Assembly: GCA_050084515.1 (NCBI GenBank)
Contig: CM114274.1
Location: forward strand, 36,456,001-36,520,000
Direction: 5' to 3'
Length of the DNA: 64,000 nucleotides
Origin: Blasia pusilla
Taxonomy: Eukaryota > Marchantiophyta > Marchantiopsida > Blasiales
Both the position numbers and the translations under genes were made by a program. Position 1 is the first letter of the stretch, and every line of letters starts with the position of its first letter. Positions 31,901-43,630 of this stretch are shown in pieces. Below the pieces are notes generated by a model. That model was not told where the DNA came from. It did no database searches and worked only from the letters and a program-made list of their open reading frames with translations.

Positions 31901-34900
31901 CAAGCAAGCTCAATGCCATTCATTCAAAAGTGACGAGAAACTCGAGAAAGAAAGTTCAAGATGATCAACCCTTGAAGGTCCCTCTTTTTTATTTACTGAT
32001 AAGAAATCCAAAAAAGTACATAATAAGACCAATCTTATTTTGTGCCATATGACTTCCTCTGAAGGCTTAGCCAATCCCACTTTGACACGATTAGATTATT
32101 TTTATCTCTTTCTGAAATATCCTTATAAACCCACTTCATATCCTCCCAATTATCTCAACTACCTTAACTTTGACTTTTTCATCAACCAAGATTAATTTAA
32201 CTTTATTTTCATTAATATATCAATCCACTACTTTACTTTTATATTTTTCATGTCTTATTTATTACCTCTTTTCTTATAGTTGAGCCTGCATAAATGAGAC
32301 ATCATTAAGAGATTTAAACATGAAAATTTATTTTCCTAAGCTAATTACTTAATACTTATAAAAACTCTCTCTAACACTAATAAGAGTGAGATGTACATGT
32401 AAGATCATTTTACTATATGACATAGTGTGCCCCAACAATATAGAAACTATGTATGATAAAAACTACTATAGATACTTTAGCATGAAGAAATAAAGGCTTG
32501 CATGCTTCATTTAACATATAAGGTTTTGCAGTCGGGATGTCTATGGTTGTCTCATGGGAATCATCCCCAATTTCCCCTCCTCCACGACCAACCTCGTCCT
32601 CATAAAGTTGGTCATATTGGACAATCATCTGGTTGAGCATTTGGTTAATATTGATATCCATGTCTACACTAGGGTTTATATGTCGAATATATGTTGCTTC
32701 CCTCTCTTCAATACGCTCATCTTTTCTTCTAACTACACACTCTATTATGATTTTCTGATGAAGTAAACTATCCATTTGGTCTTCAACTAGCCACTCCTCA
32801 TTAGAAAAGTCTCTTTCTTCTATCCCTTTCTACAATCGGCATAAGGAAAATCTTCTATTTCTTTGAAGGTGAAGATCTACTATATGTAACGTTATAGTTT
32901 TTTGCCCCTTGTACTCATTACAAGGGCATTTACTACGTCTTTTACCATCTATTTGAGCCCTAGCAAGGTCTCTACATCATAACTTGGAATCATGTGCAAC
33001 TACTCTATTTGGATGACCTAAAGATTTCATAATCTAAGGGAGATGGGTTCCATGGTCATTGTATTGAGTAATTAACCCCCAACCAATGCACATACCAGAC
33101 CATGCCAAGGAAATAAAAAAATAAAGAAAAGCAAGATGGACCTCAATGTCTCAATAGTATATCTCATCCCATGATATCATCTCCAATCCCTTAAATCCTA
33201 AGTCTACCCACACTTGCTTTATTTTCTATAATTATGGAATTTTTGCAAGGGAATCAATAAATGGCTTTCTCGTGTGGTCTAATTTGCTTTACTCCTTAGA
33301 AACTAAGACTCCGTAAAATGTTGCGTGTGAGACTGCAAGCCATCCCATCACACATATATCATAAATTAGATGTTTCCAAACCAAAAAGGTTTGAAAATCC
33401 TATTGTAAAAAGTTTTGTCTACAAATATACCTTCACTTGGATCCAGTATCACATGCAAGCCATTACCATACTTCTATCTAATACAATCCATCATAGTTCA
33501 CAAGTTCTCTTGAAAACTCTCAAGGAAAGAGGATTACCAAGTAGTTGAGATAACGCTACGCTAAATGTATTGGACATTATTATGATATATTGTTCTTTTT
33601 GCATTTCAAATCAGAGCTATGATCTTATGTGCCACTTTCAAACCTTTAGACATAAACTTGCAAGTAATAAACAATTCATTGAGAAAATGGCCGAAATACA
33701 TATTCAATTGTCATCATTTTACATGAGCTATCCAATGAATATATCTTGCATTAGTAAGAATTACCATTCAACCATAGGGAACCAAAATTAAATATAAATA
33801 TTTGATGGAACATTACATCCAATGAAGGTTTCGCTTTGTACGATCCTAATTTTTGCCTTTAAGGTACTTAATCCAACTACCAATCCTTTGCATGTCCGGT
33901 GTTAGAATTCTTTGTCATGTAGCCGCACAACATATCTTGAAACAACAAATACATGTCCTGTGGGAAAATGTTTGGTTCCTTGAGCTAGTGCAAACTTGCT
34001 CCCTCGGACTTTTCCTTCCCAAAAATTTCTATACTCTAAACATACTTGATTACTTTTCCTACCAACACCAATTACATACTCCAACAAACAAACTAAATTT
34101 CTAATCTTTACATTTGTATATGTTCCAATAGCCATTCCTTGCTCATCGTGGCATATATGGACAATGACCTTATGAACCACCCAACCATTATCCAAGCAAT
34201 GTAAAGAGTATGGATCATCATGGTGAATAATAACATCAATAACCTACCATAGAAGTGATATTATGCCGTGTCAAATAATGTTATTTTCCCAAACCTATAA
34301 CCATTAGGATGATCATTCCCTTTGGAATTGTCAATCAATTGTAAAATCCTCAAGGATTGGAAGAGCCGAACTTTGACAACATTGTTGAGCCAACAAGGAG
34401 GAGTTCACATAGGAGAGCAAAGATCAACAAGGGCTCTTCAAGCGATTGTAAAGAAGTTGGGGAGATTTGATGGGAGGAACATCACCAAGTATGTTCGAGA
34501 GTACGTCTGTGAGATGGAGGTAAATCGTGTACCCGAAGGTGATATGGTGTCAAGTTTTGAGTTAGCTGTAATACCAGAGATTCGTAGTCAAGTGAAGAAG
34601 TTGAGAGCAGAAAATTCAACCTCGTGGGAGGAGTATGAGCAGTTTACAAAGGAGAATTCTTCGATGATGATGTGGATCGGGTGACTAAGAGGAGTTTTTA
34701 GAATGGATAGAGCAACGCCCGGGAAGGGAATGACTCCAAATGAATTATTGCGTGAGTTTGAAGCGGTTTTTTTTCAGCTTTCTTCTTCCGAAAGAGCAAC
34801 TCTAGACTTGAGGAAAACTGAGTTATTCCTTGAGGCGGCTGACGAGAATTTGGAGGACAAGCTTTTCATAATGTTGGCGGACAAGACCGAAGAAGGAGGT

Positions 34901-35451
34901 GTCAGCACTAATTGGAAGAAAGTGGAAGAAGCTGTTGCTATCCTTACAAAGCAAAATCGAAGTAGAGGAAGAACCGCACTATTCAAGTCGGAGGTATCAA
35001 TTTCAAATCCATTGCCTAAGCCCGTTTCAACAAAACTTGAAGATTCTGCTATAGATGAGTTGGTGAAAGGTTTGAGAGAATTGAGAGTAGAAATGGCTGA
35101 GCTTAAACTCGATAGGAATCCTAGTGTTGGGGCTCCTTCGACAAGTAGGAACTTTGTGAGAAGATGTATATGGTGTGATAGTGTTGAGCATCAACGTCGA
35201 GAATGTGAGGAGTTTTCAGAAGCTCTTAGGAATGGAATAGTAAACTTCAAAGATGGGAAGATTCATTCAACGCAGATTGGTATGCCGTTGAATACCAACT
35301 TTGGTAGAGGAGGAATGAAAGGCTTAGTGAGAAGTCAAGTAGGAGTTGCCACTACGGCATTAGATTCTGATACCTTTTCAGTAAAAATAGAAGCGCCTAT
35401 TGTATCTGTAGCTAAAAGTGAATCATTACAATTTCCTCGAGAAGTGATGAT
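28957..35451 (+). repeat. Second, truncated copy of the 5' 6.5 kb
   Basis: Bases 28957-35451 repeat 17721-24219 almost exactly: LTR-like repeat with its 295-bp internal duplication (28957 and 29252), conserved frame, hairpin (30553-30596), hAT-like element (about 30995-31307), inverted LTR-family copy (to about 32417), transposase remnant, and gag up to GTGATGAT. Differences are rare and small. The copy stops inside gag at 35451. The overlap GATGATCA (35446-35453) also occurs just before gag at 23073-23080. The arrangement is LTR-internal-LTR-partial internal, as unequal recombination or tandem duplication would leave. Confidence 0.95.
29901..30428 (+). pseudogene. Unrecognised conserved reading frame, copy 2
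   Basis: This copy gives the longest view of the frame: MFWLVTFPMRVDYP near the start, then FPFLNPYHVKVLFVDR, YLVYHFGKAFMNQVMQ, WDCTLYVLI, TAG (30219-30221), and in the same frame MDVNRLAQVGFNTSC, FLVYK and VYRDFIVRNFG, ending at 30428. One stop interrupts it. The codon-level evidence for selection is given under the copy at 18767. Function unknown. Confidence 0.55.
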
Positions 35452-35575
35452 CAATTGTAAAATCCTCAAGGATTGGGAGAGCCAAGATTCGATCAAATAT
35501 CCCTTGAAGCCTACTGTTTTGCAAGATCTTCTTCTCCAAATCCATTGGAAGGCTACGCATCCCCAACAAAAATAA
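34322..35575 (+). pseudogene. Truncated second gag
   Basis: This repeats gag from 23087. Loss of one base near 34647 shifts the frame to TGA at 34682-34684; loss of one T near 34697 restores phase, and the frame from 34703 covers the rest including the CCHC knuckle. At 35451 gag sequence ends and the frame runs 41 codons into flanking DNA. Locally it seems closer to the ancestral gag than copy 1 (FEAVFFQ, EEAVAIL). Confidence 0.85.
35452..35483 (+). repeat. 32-bp sequence shared with the gag start
   Basis: CAATTGTAAAATCCTCAAGG and the next 12 bases occur at 23101-23132, 34336-34367 and 35452-35483, the last with one mismatch. The first and last bracket exactly one full repeat period plus the truncated gag. 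Confidence 0.85.
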
Positions 35576-38500
35576 TGAGACATTCTTATCGAAGATAAGT
35601 TGCTCTCTATAAAAGACTAATGTTTCAAAACCGTTCTCTATAGAAGTCGGAATAGATCATTTTTGAAAGCTTGCTGGTCAAAATACTTTAAAACTACCTA
35701 CAAAAAAAAAATAGGCATCAAAGAGGTGTGTGAGAGGAAACAAGTATTTGTTGGAGATAACACAATCCTTCTCTTGTTTCAACCCCATCCCATTATCATG
35801 CACTGTCCAACTAGGACGTAGGGTCTATGGTTGCCAAGCTCCGATAGGAAGATAAAAAAAATACAATCTATATCACTCTCCTTGTCTATCTCTCTCAGAG
35901 TCTCGCTCCATATGTGCTAGAGATCATCTAATAATTTTACAAGGAGACTTGGAGGATCCAATGCAACCAAGTAGGAAAATCTATAATCTAGGACTCAGAT
36001 TATTTATCATGATTGAGCTTTTGCTTCATTGGCCTAATTTTTTTCATTACCTCCTCAAAGCCTCGTCTTGATTTGTAGACTTTGGGATGTTGTGTAGTCT
36101 GCCGTAGGAACAAGTCTATACAATAACTCATATTCAACAAATTTTGAGCCTGTAAAGTACACATTTTAAACTAATGTTACAAGAGAGTTTAGTTATTAAG
36201 TCTTAAAGAGTATTCTCTCAACCAATTGTAGCCTATCCAAATCTGGCATGGAATGCACCCACACATATATAGCAAGAGGATATGATCATATTACTAGGGT
36301 AGTAATACAATTATGTTAGAAACCAATGTGATTGCAAGACCTAAAGTATGAGAGCAAGATGAGAAACCATTGATAGATATCATAATCATCGCAGCAGGTA
36401 AATGCTTAAGTAATGACACGAAGGAAGCCATTTAACAAGACCTATGCTTTCTAACAAATCATTATCCTTCATAGGCAAGACTTAGTAACCAATAGGTAGA
36501 TAATGAGTATTGAGGAGTTCCTTTAAAGGCATTATCTACCAATGCAAAAACTTTGGGCATGGAATCTAGGCTACCAAACGTATTGAACTATTATAGTGTT
36601 ATGAGCTTACAAATATCAGCATCTGACCATGAGTTGTGTGTTATGAATTTTTTGCAAGAGACCGATTAGTATGGGTGCAAACCACATAGGATGTTTCTCT
36701 GTATGGTTGTTGAGAGGCCTCTATCAAAAAATGCCTTTAAAACACCTCTATGTTTTGCATTGGTAGATAATGGGTATTGAGGACCCAAAGTTGGTAAAGT
36801 GGATGATGTGGTGAAAGTTTCCTGCAAGGTAACACCTAGAAGATTCATACCATTTTGAATGGTCAACACTCACACTCATAAGAAAAGCAAGATGGGGTCA
36901 AGATCTAAACTAAAGTCTTGTGCCTTTTGTGATAATGGAGCTAAGATCTCTAGTCACTACTTGGTCTACTTAAAAAAATTTAAAACACGCACAAAGATTG
37001 TACTTAATGAGTACAATATCTCTCTCTATTTTACATGTCACAATATGCGCACACATCTTGTATAGAGAGATAAAGTCACTTGAGGAACCTGCAAAGATAA
37101 AGTATTTGCTGCGATACTAAAAAACTATGCATGATAGTATATCTACTGATAGGTAAGGAGTATGAAGGAAAACCCTCATGAAAACCTCCAAGTCAAGATT
37201 AGTTATATAGTCTTTGACAAAAGATAATGCATTACCACTTGAAGCAGGATGAAGAGCTTTTAAGAGTCCCAATGTCTCCATACTTGGAACCGATGGAGAG
37301 AGAGTCGCATATAAAAACTCACCAACTTAATCCCAAAGTAGGCTATCTCGAAGGCATTGTTGTATTGAATGCCTACCACAATTGGCATATTGAGTGGAAT
37401 GAGTCAACACTAAGACCTATTCTTGAAGTAAATGCTCATTCTTGATATTGCCCCAAACCCCATACATAAAGTGTTGAATACGCGAGGAGGTTTTGCGATA
37501 ATATGTTACACCAACCTTTGGAAGGAGAATTTAAACCCATCACGAGAAGAAGATACCAAGAATTGATATGCGTGGGATCATGCACTAACCTTTATAATGG
37601 GAAAAGAAATGCTTGTTGGATGATGGGACCAAGAGAAATAGGAATAAGTGTGTAGAGTCCAAGATGAGGAAGATCCGAAAGGGAGGAGCGAAGGAGTATA
37701 ATTTGGTTTAATCAAGTCCAAGTAGTTATTTTGGGGAGTAGGAGGTGGTATCATGTGAGGGATTGAGGGCCCATGTATGGATCGACGATGTCGCTGATGT
37801 CTTTGGATCCTAGTAGGAGCAAACTCCTTACCAGAAGGTTTGCAAAAAACTTTGACATATATGTTGAAGAAGAAGGGTTACGTGAGGGGAAGATGGCAGG
37901 TGAATGAGGTGATGATGGAGAATAATTATGGAATGAGTAGGTCGGGGAAAGAGGATGAAGAAGAGGGGGAATAAGGATAGAAAAGATGAGAGTGGAAAGC
38001 ATGGGTTCAGATGAGATATGTGAGGATGGCAAAGTAGTAGGATTTCTTATTAATGGAACAAGATTATGATGAATAGGAAGAGATGAAGACGGGGCAAGAA
38101 GTAGATAAGGAAGAAATGTAGAGATTGTACTAGGTGTATGAGTATTAAGAGGAAAATGACGAGATCGGCAATGAGGAGAGGAACCAAGGGGAGTTGTTAT
38201 GATTGAAGAAGGGCATGTAAAACTAGATAAGTAAGGAGATGGATTGTCCAATTCCATGTCCATCAAACCAGAAGTAACATATTATTCAAAACAAGAGGAG
38301 ATCTAATGATTTGAAAAATCACGAAAGTAGTAGGATAATAACCATAATTGAAGTAGTGGAATCCATCTCCTGTAGATGAAGAGAATAATGTTAAACATAG
38401 ATGAATTTATGATTGAAAGTCATTTTAAGAAGAATAAAAAGCACCTGAACTTGAAAAAATCACTAACCTATATAGTATAAAAAAATTGGTCCTCAAGGAG

Positions 38501-38990
38501 ATAGCCAATTTTGGGAAGGGAGAAGTAGTGAAGTAAAGTGTTGAAAGAGTAAAGAAGGCATATGAGAGGAATTGACGTAAAAAAGTTTGCATAGAAAAAC
38601 AAGCGCTAATGTATAAGGAAGAAAAAATAGAAAGCCCTCTTGGTATGAAAAGATCGACCCGGCTAAGATGATTGTAACAAGACCCACCACAACCAATAAC
38701 CCGAGAGAACGTTAGAAAGGAAATTGGAAGCACCTAAAAATAAGATGTGAGGAGAAAATGAGTCCTTGATGTTCGACATGAAAAGATGAGAATCTTTCAT
38801 TATTTGTTATGCTCAACAAATAATAAAAGATTTAAAAAAGAAGAATCTTTTCAACAATTGTATAAAAATGAGAATAAGATTAAAATAGTTACTGGGGGTT
38901 CTTCGTGTCCTCTCCTTGCTCCAAATCCCAAAAACCAAGGGGAGAAAATGTTAAGCAACCTTATTCCAGATTTCCTTTGGCACGTCAAAT
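35484..38990. other. AT-rich intergenic DNA
   Basis: No gene recognised. A short motif TGCATTGGTAGATAATG occurs in both orientations (36532-36550 reversed, 36752-36770), and GGTAGATAATGRGTATTGAGGA occurs twice (about 36496 and 36762). From 37600 to 38300 the plus strand is purine-rich, which alone explains the 171-codon Ser/Pro-rich minus frame at 37751-38266. Confidence 0.5.
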
Positions 38991-39554
38991 GCTAAGGTGT
39001 CGACGTTTTGACCTGAAGTCTGGAATGAATGGCGGTCGCGGAGGTGCGTTGGAAAGGTAGGAAAGAGTCGTGTCGTCCCCTTACCCCAAGCACGTCACTA
39101 GAAGCCCGATTCCTTGGGGGTCTTCTGCCTGTCTTTCGAGTGGCACGCTACATCCAGTCTTGACACCTGTCGCCACCTCTCAGATAGGAACAAGCCCGAG
39201 TAAAACCTGGAGCTTACAGGAACCAGGACAATATTTGACCGCGTGCCTGTCCCCGTCCTCGACGGGCAGTCGTGCATAGTAGTCAGTCATATGCGCACGG
39301 TTCTCAGCGCAGCGTATTGCGCGACGTTCGGTTCGGCGCAGAACCGACAAACGCCGGTCGCTAGCCGTGCGGTTGGAGGATCATCGGTTCTCGGTCGGCG
39401 AAGACGGAACTCACCGGAACTTAGTTCGTCCTCCGTCCACCCATCCTGTACTCCGATCTCGGACTCTAGCATCGACGGTGCATATCTTGTCATCTCTGAA
39501 CCGCGCCATCCGCGGGTGCATGGTTGGCTAGTGGCGACCACGGCCCGCGGCGGA

Positions 39555-39583
39555 AGGAGGAGGAGGAGGAGGAGGAGGAGGAG
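39555..39583. repeat. (AGG)n microsatellite
   Basis: About nine AGG units, giving poly-Arg or poly-Glu in spurious frames. Confidence 0.9.
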
Positions 39584-39979
39584 AAACGCGCTGCCAGTCA
39601 AGACGAATGCGTGGGCCGAGAACTTGCCGCAGCGATTAGGAGAGGGGAGGAGGAGAACGGGGAGCTTTATTGGCTAGCATGTTGTGGTTGGAGGCGGACA
39701 GGCAGGCTGACCGACGGGATTGTCGTGATTATTATTCTTCGGGAGGTGCCGAAGCATCTATGTCCATGAGAGGCTAGGTTTGTCCTTATTCCGTGGACAG
39801 GCGACGAATTGGTTCGATCGATCTCGAACACTTTCTGGGCGAGCGAAGGTCGTGACAAAGCTGTCTCCGATGATTGATTGATCTGTTGACAAACTTAGGG
39901 GATCGCCTGCTTCGAACTTATGAAGGAGATCAAGAGATTTGGAAGCGGATCTTTCTTCGGGACGACCTCGTTTGTGGCC

Positions 39980-39988
39980 TTTAAAAAG
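39980..39988 (+). promoter_or_regulatory. Possible HPPD TATA element
   Basis: TTTAAAAAG lies about 55 bp before the first good upstream ATG (40036) and about 435 bp before the chosen HPPD start. It is the only TATA-like match in the GC-rich upstream stretch, but no transcript supports it. Confidence 0.3.
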
Positions 39989-40035
39989 GAGAGAGGAATG
40001 GGGGATTTATCTTACGTGGTCCGGTACGGTACAGA

Positions 40036-40125
40036 ATGATTGCAATCCGCAGTCGATTTACTCCTCCGTTAACTTCACGAATTAGGGAGGAGCCACGGGA
40101 AACCACGGCAGGGGTGGATCAGTGA
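40036..40125 (+). CDS. Upstream ORF in frame with HPPD
   Basis: ATG at 40036 (A at -3) opens 29 codons beginning MIAIRSRFTPPLTSRI and ends TGA at 40123-40125. It is in the same frame as HPPD, and the 97 codons between its TGA and the HPPD ATG contain no other stop. If transcribed, it could lower translation of HPPD, or the start may be what remains of an N-terminal targeting sequence. An overlapping 13-codon upstream frame starts at 39998. Its existence as an open frame is seen; its translation is conjecture. Confidence 0.3.
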   Translation: MIAIRSRFTPPLTSRIREEPRETTAGVDQ

Positions 40126-40416
40126 CATACGGCAGCTGACACATCACGGCAGTGGTCGGCCTTGGGTCGCCAACCACCCAGGGTATTCTTGTCGATCTGG
40201 CCTCGTCGTCAGCCCTATCCTGGTTCCGAACGGAGGTGTGGCTCTGACCTTTCATACACGCGATCTGCCCCCTTGGACGGCAGGCTGGAGAGCTTTGCAT
40301 CTTGGGTGGGCGGAGGCGTTGCCTCTGCCTTTTTCTCCTCACTTGAGAAGACGAGTTGTGTGGCTCTTTCCACCACTGACACCGACGACGAAGCGGACGA
40401 CGGCGAGAAGTGTCTG

Positions 40417-43400
40417 ATGGGGCTTTCCGAGAACGATCATCCACTGGCTAGAACTGCGAATGAATTCGCAGAGTGGAGTTTGGTGGGATTTGAGAATTTT
40501 GTGAGGAAGAATCCCTTGAGTGATCGGTTTAGCATCGAGAAATTTCATCACGTGGAGTTTTGGTGTGGAGATGCAACTAATACTTGGCGCAGATTCTCAT
40601 GGGGATTGGGGATGAACCTGGTGGCGAAAACTGAACAGAGTACCGGCAATCAGACGTACTGCAGTTATGTTATTCAATCGAATGACCTTGTGTTCGCCTT
40701 TACTGCCCCCTACTCCAAGAAGCTTGATCAGTCTAATTCCAAATTACCTCACCCTGGTTTTCGTGCGGATGATGCCGTTGAGTTTTTCCAGAAGCACGGT
40801 CTAGGCGTTCGTGCCGTGGGAGTTCTGGTTGAAGATGCGGAGCAGGCTTACAAAGTTAGTGTTGAGAATGGCGCAATTGGTGTCTTAGAGCCTGCATTTC
40901 TGACAGATGAAGCCACCGGTGGGAAGTCGAAATTGGCAGAGGTGAAGCTTTACGGAGATGTTGTATTCCGATTCGTCAGTAACCATGGGTTCACTGGTCC
41001 ATATATACCGAATTTTCAGCCCGTAGAATCACCCCCTCTCTCGTTTGGTCTCCAGAGACTGGATCATGCTGTGGGTAACGTTCCAAGCTTGAAGGAGGCG
41101 GTTAAATACATCGGCACTTTCACAGGATTTCATGAGTTCGCGGAATTCTCTGCTGACGATGTGGGTACATCTGAGAGTGGATTGAACAGCTTGGTACTAG
41201 CAAACAACAATGAGATGGTTCTGCTACCGATGAATGAGCCCGTATTCGGAACTAAGCGCCAATCTCAAATCCAAACCTATCTCGAGCATAATGAAGGAGC
41301 AGGTCTGCAGCACTTAGCTCTCATTTGTAGTGACGTTATCACGACCGTGAGAGAGATGCGGAAGCGTAGTCATGTTGGTGGGTTCGAATTCATGCCGAAG
41401 CCTCCTCCCACTTACTATAAAAACTTGCCGAAAAGGGTCGCTGGGTATCTCACAGAAAAGCAGATCAAAGACTGCGATGAGCTCGGTATCCTTGTCGACA
41501 AGGATGATCAGGGAGTTCTTTTGCAGATCTTTACCAAGCCTCTAGGGGACAGGTAACGTTTCTTACTTGTCTTTGCCTCGGTTTTTGTTCTCTTTGCCTC
41601 TGATGTTTTCTCTGTTCAGGTCTCTTACCTCTGACGATTATCTTGAAGGGCATATGGTTTGGCCTTAAAAAAAAGCGAAAATGGTCTTCAGAGAGAAAAG
41701 ATAACACAAAGGGTTTGAAATCATATCCAGTTAGATCCCATCTAATGGAGAGCTATATCACGATGAATTAGTCTATGCAATTCCTCAGTGGCACCGTCGG
41801 GGGAGACGGGCTGTTTCTTTCGCCTCATGTATCCCTGGATAGCAGCGTACGAGAAGGTGCTTCTTGGAGAAGAGAGGACATCACATTGTTCCTCTATGTT
41901 CATCTGCAGTCGTGAAATTGTGATTTTAAGGAATCATAATTTAGAATTATTTTAAGACGTCGAGGAATATACTCACGGCTTGAATAGTAGTGTAAAAGTG
42001 AGGTGGTATCAGGCGACCCCGTCAGTTTGGGCCTGACAGTAGAGCACTGAGATGTTGGTTCCCATGTTAGTGGTTACACAGATCTTCGTGCGGATCTAAT
42101 AGACTAATTTGGTTAAGAGTTGAACTTTCTTCGGTTAAGAGGTCAGAAAATAGTTCGTGAAGTTCCCAAATTAGTCATGAATTAAATTAAATAATTTAGA
42201 AATAACTAAATTAGTTACCCTAAATGCAATCCCGTGTTTTGGACTGTAGCAATAAGTTGTCAAGGTCTCATATTATTTCTGACAACCAACTATAAAGTGT
42301 ACTCCTGTAACTTCACCCACAAAATGTCAACCAAGTCATAACTGACATCCCACTGTTTCTAATAACTTTCCCATAATGAGGGAAATTCATTCTAACAGAC
42401 AAGTTGGGCAACTTCTTGTAACTGCCAGGCATTAGAGTCCAGCTAATAGCAGTGATAGAACTGTTTAGCTGGTGGATTGAAGTTCAAAGCCAGTTCCCAT
42501 GCAATGTGCTTGACAAAAGATGTAAAAGGTTTGGAACTGAACAAAGATCAGGTCTTACGAGTCTAGGGCAGTTTAGAGAGTATTTGTTTACGTGTTTCCA
42601 CCTAAATAGTTGTGCGACTAGAATTTTTTTCGTGCTTCATTCTCTCCTCCAGTACATCCTCCTCTTTTCCTCCTAAGATTTCCGAAGTGAAGATTTTGAA
42701 GATTTTGGAAAGCTTGTAACAGTGTATATTTGCTACGCAAGAAATATTATGTTTGGAAAACATCTGGTGACTGTTATCTCAGGTCAGATACATCAATAGA
42801 ATAGACTGATGTATTTATACATTCCTTATCTTGGTAGTCCTTTTATTCATCAATCGCACTCAAAGGCTGCATCATTCCATGTTTAATTCTTCTCTCTTTT
42901 TTTGGAGGTTTCTGAAAAGTTCTCAGTAGTCGTGATTGTCCTGGGCCAATATCTCTATTTTCTTCACCAAGATCTCCAATTTGAATTGCATCTTTGTAAA
43001 GCCGGCACGACTTCTGACACTTATCGCTTAGCACATGTGAACTGATACCTTATGGTAGACACAGTGCTGTTGACTGTTACTACCCTGTTAGTTTGGAGTA
43101 GTCTTCTCCTTCTCCTAACCTGACCTTGTTCTGAATACCTCTCGTATTACGCTCAACTAGCATGTTAAGGTTAACCAGTGTCAGACAATGGAAAACCGAA
43201 GTGACACAGGTGCTCAACAGACTCATCCAGAGAAGAGAAAGTCGTGACGGTCTTGTCTTTAATGCAAATTAGGTCTACCACTGTATGATGAATATTATTC
43301 CTTCAGTCTGTCACACCAGTGTTTTTAGTTGTGTCTGATCGATGATTTTATCAAGTTACCTGTTAAAGATCCGCAATGTTTCTGTTGGAATTCAACTACA

Positions 43401-43630
43401 TATTTTGTATATGCAAGACGGACAAAGTTCCTGAATTGTGAATCTTATGTTTGGGCAGGCCTACCATTTTCATCGAAATCATACAAAGAGTTGGATGTAT
43501 GGAGAAGAGCAAGGATGGCGAATTTGTTCAGAGAGGAGGATGTGGGGGATTTGGCAAGGGCAATTTTTCAGAGTTGTTCAAATCTATTGAGGAATACGAG
43601 AAAACACTTGATGGCACCATAAAGTCATAG
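40417..43630 (+). CDS. HPD: 4-hydroxyphenylpyruvate dioxygenase (two exons)
   Basis: CDS = join(40417..41552, 43459..43630), 435 residues. The enzyme converts 4-hydroxyphenylpyruvate to homogentisate with O2 and Fe(II), feeding tyrosine breakdown and tocopherol/plastoquinone synthesis. Family sequence is continuous: LVGFENFVRKNPLSDRF, FHHVEFWCGDATN, FTAPYSKK, EVKLYGDVV, RLDHAVGN, QTYLEHNEGAGLQHLAL, PPPTYY, LLQIFTKPLGDR, then exon 2 PTIFIEIIQRVGCM and GGCGGFGKGNFSELFKSIEE. The Fe ligands are H217, H299 and E385, each exactly 9 residues before Arabidopsis H226, H308 and E394. The splice is AG|GTAACG...TTGGGCAG|G, and the catalytic Glu is in exon 2. I chose ATG at 40417 because the longer open frame from 40162 begins with TTG and has no ATG before MGLSENDHP. 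No defect is visible. Cytosolic unless an upstream start supplies a transit peptide. Confidence 0.96.
41553..43458 (+). other. HPPD intron, 1.9 kb
   Basis: GT at 41553-41554 and AG at 43457-43458, splitting an Arg codon between GD and RPTIF. Arabidopsis HPPD has its intron at this place. The intron is more AT-rich than exon 1, and no mobile element was recognised inside. Confidence 0.92.

Larger units (their letters stand above)
38991..40035. other. GC-rich HPPD upstream region
   Basis: Composition turns abruptly GC-rich near 39000. Open frames on both strands (39243-39677 plus, 39287-39601 minus) look like by-products of composition. The region probably contains the HPPD promoter. An (AGG)n tract is at 39555-39583, and the TATA-like TTTAAAAAG is at 39980-39988. 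Confidence 0.5.

Noticed and set aside
37751-38266. 171-codon Ser/Pro-rich minus frame
   Set aside because: It reflects a purine-rich plus strand; there is no motif, domain or neighbouring gene structure.
39243-39677. 144-codon Arg-rich frame upstream of HPPD
   Set aside because: Its Arg run is the (AGG)n microsatellite and the opposite strand is equally open, as expected of GC-rich non-coding DNA.
40162-40416. HPPD extended by 85 residues from 40162
   Set aside because: Position 40162 is TTG, and no in-frame ATG occurs before 40417. The 435-residue form keeps a constant 9-residue offset from the Arabidopsis iron ligands.
43329-43622. 97-codon plus frame overlapping HPPD exon 2
   Set aside because: It is out of phase with exon 2; the phase joined to exon 1 gives the conserved HPPD C-terminus.
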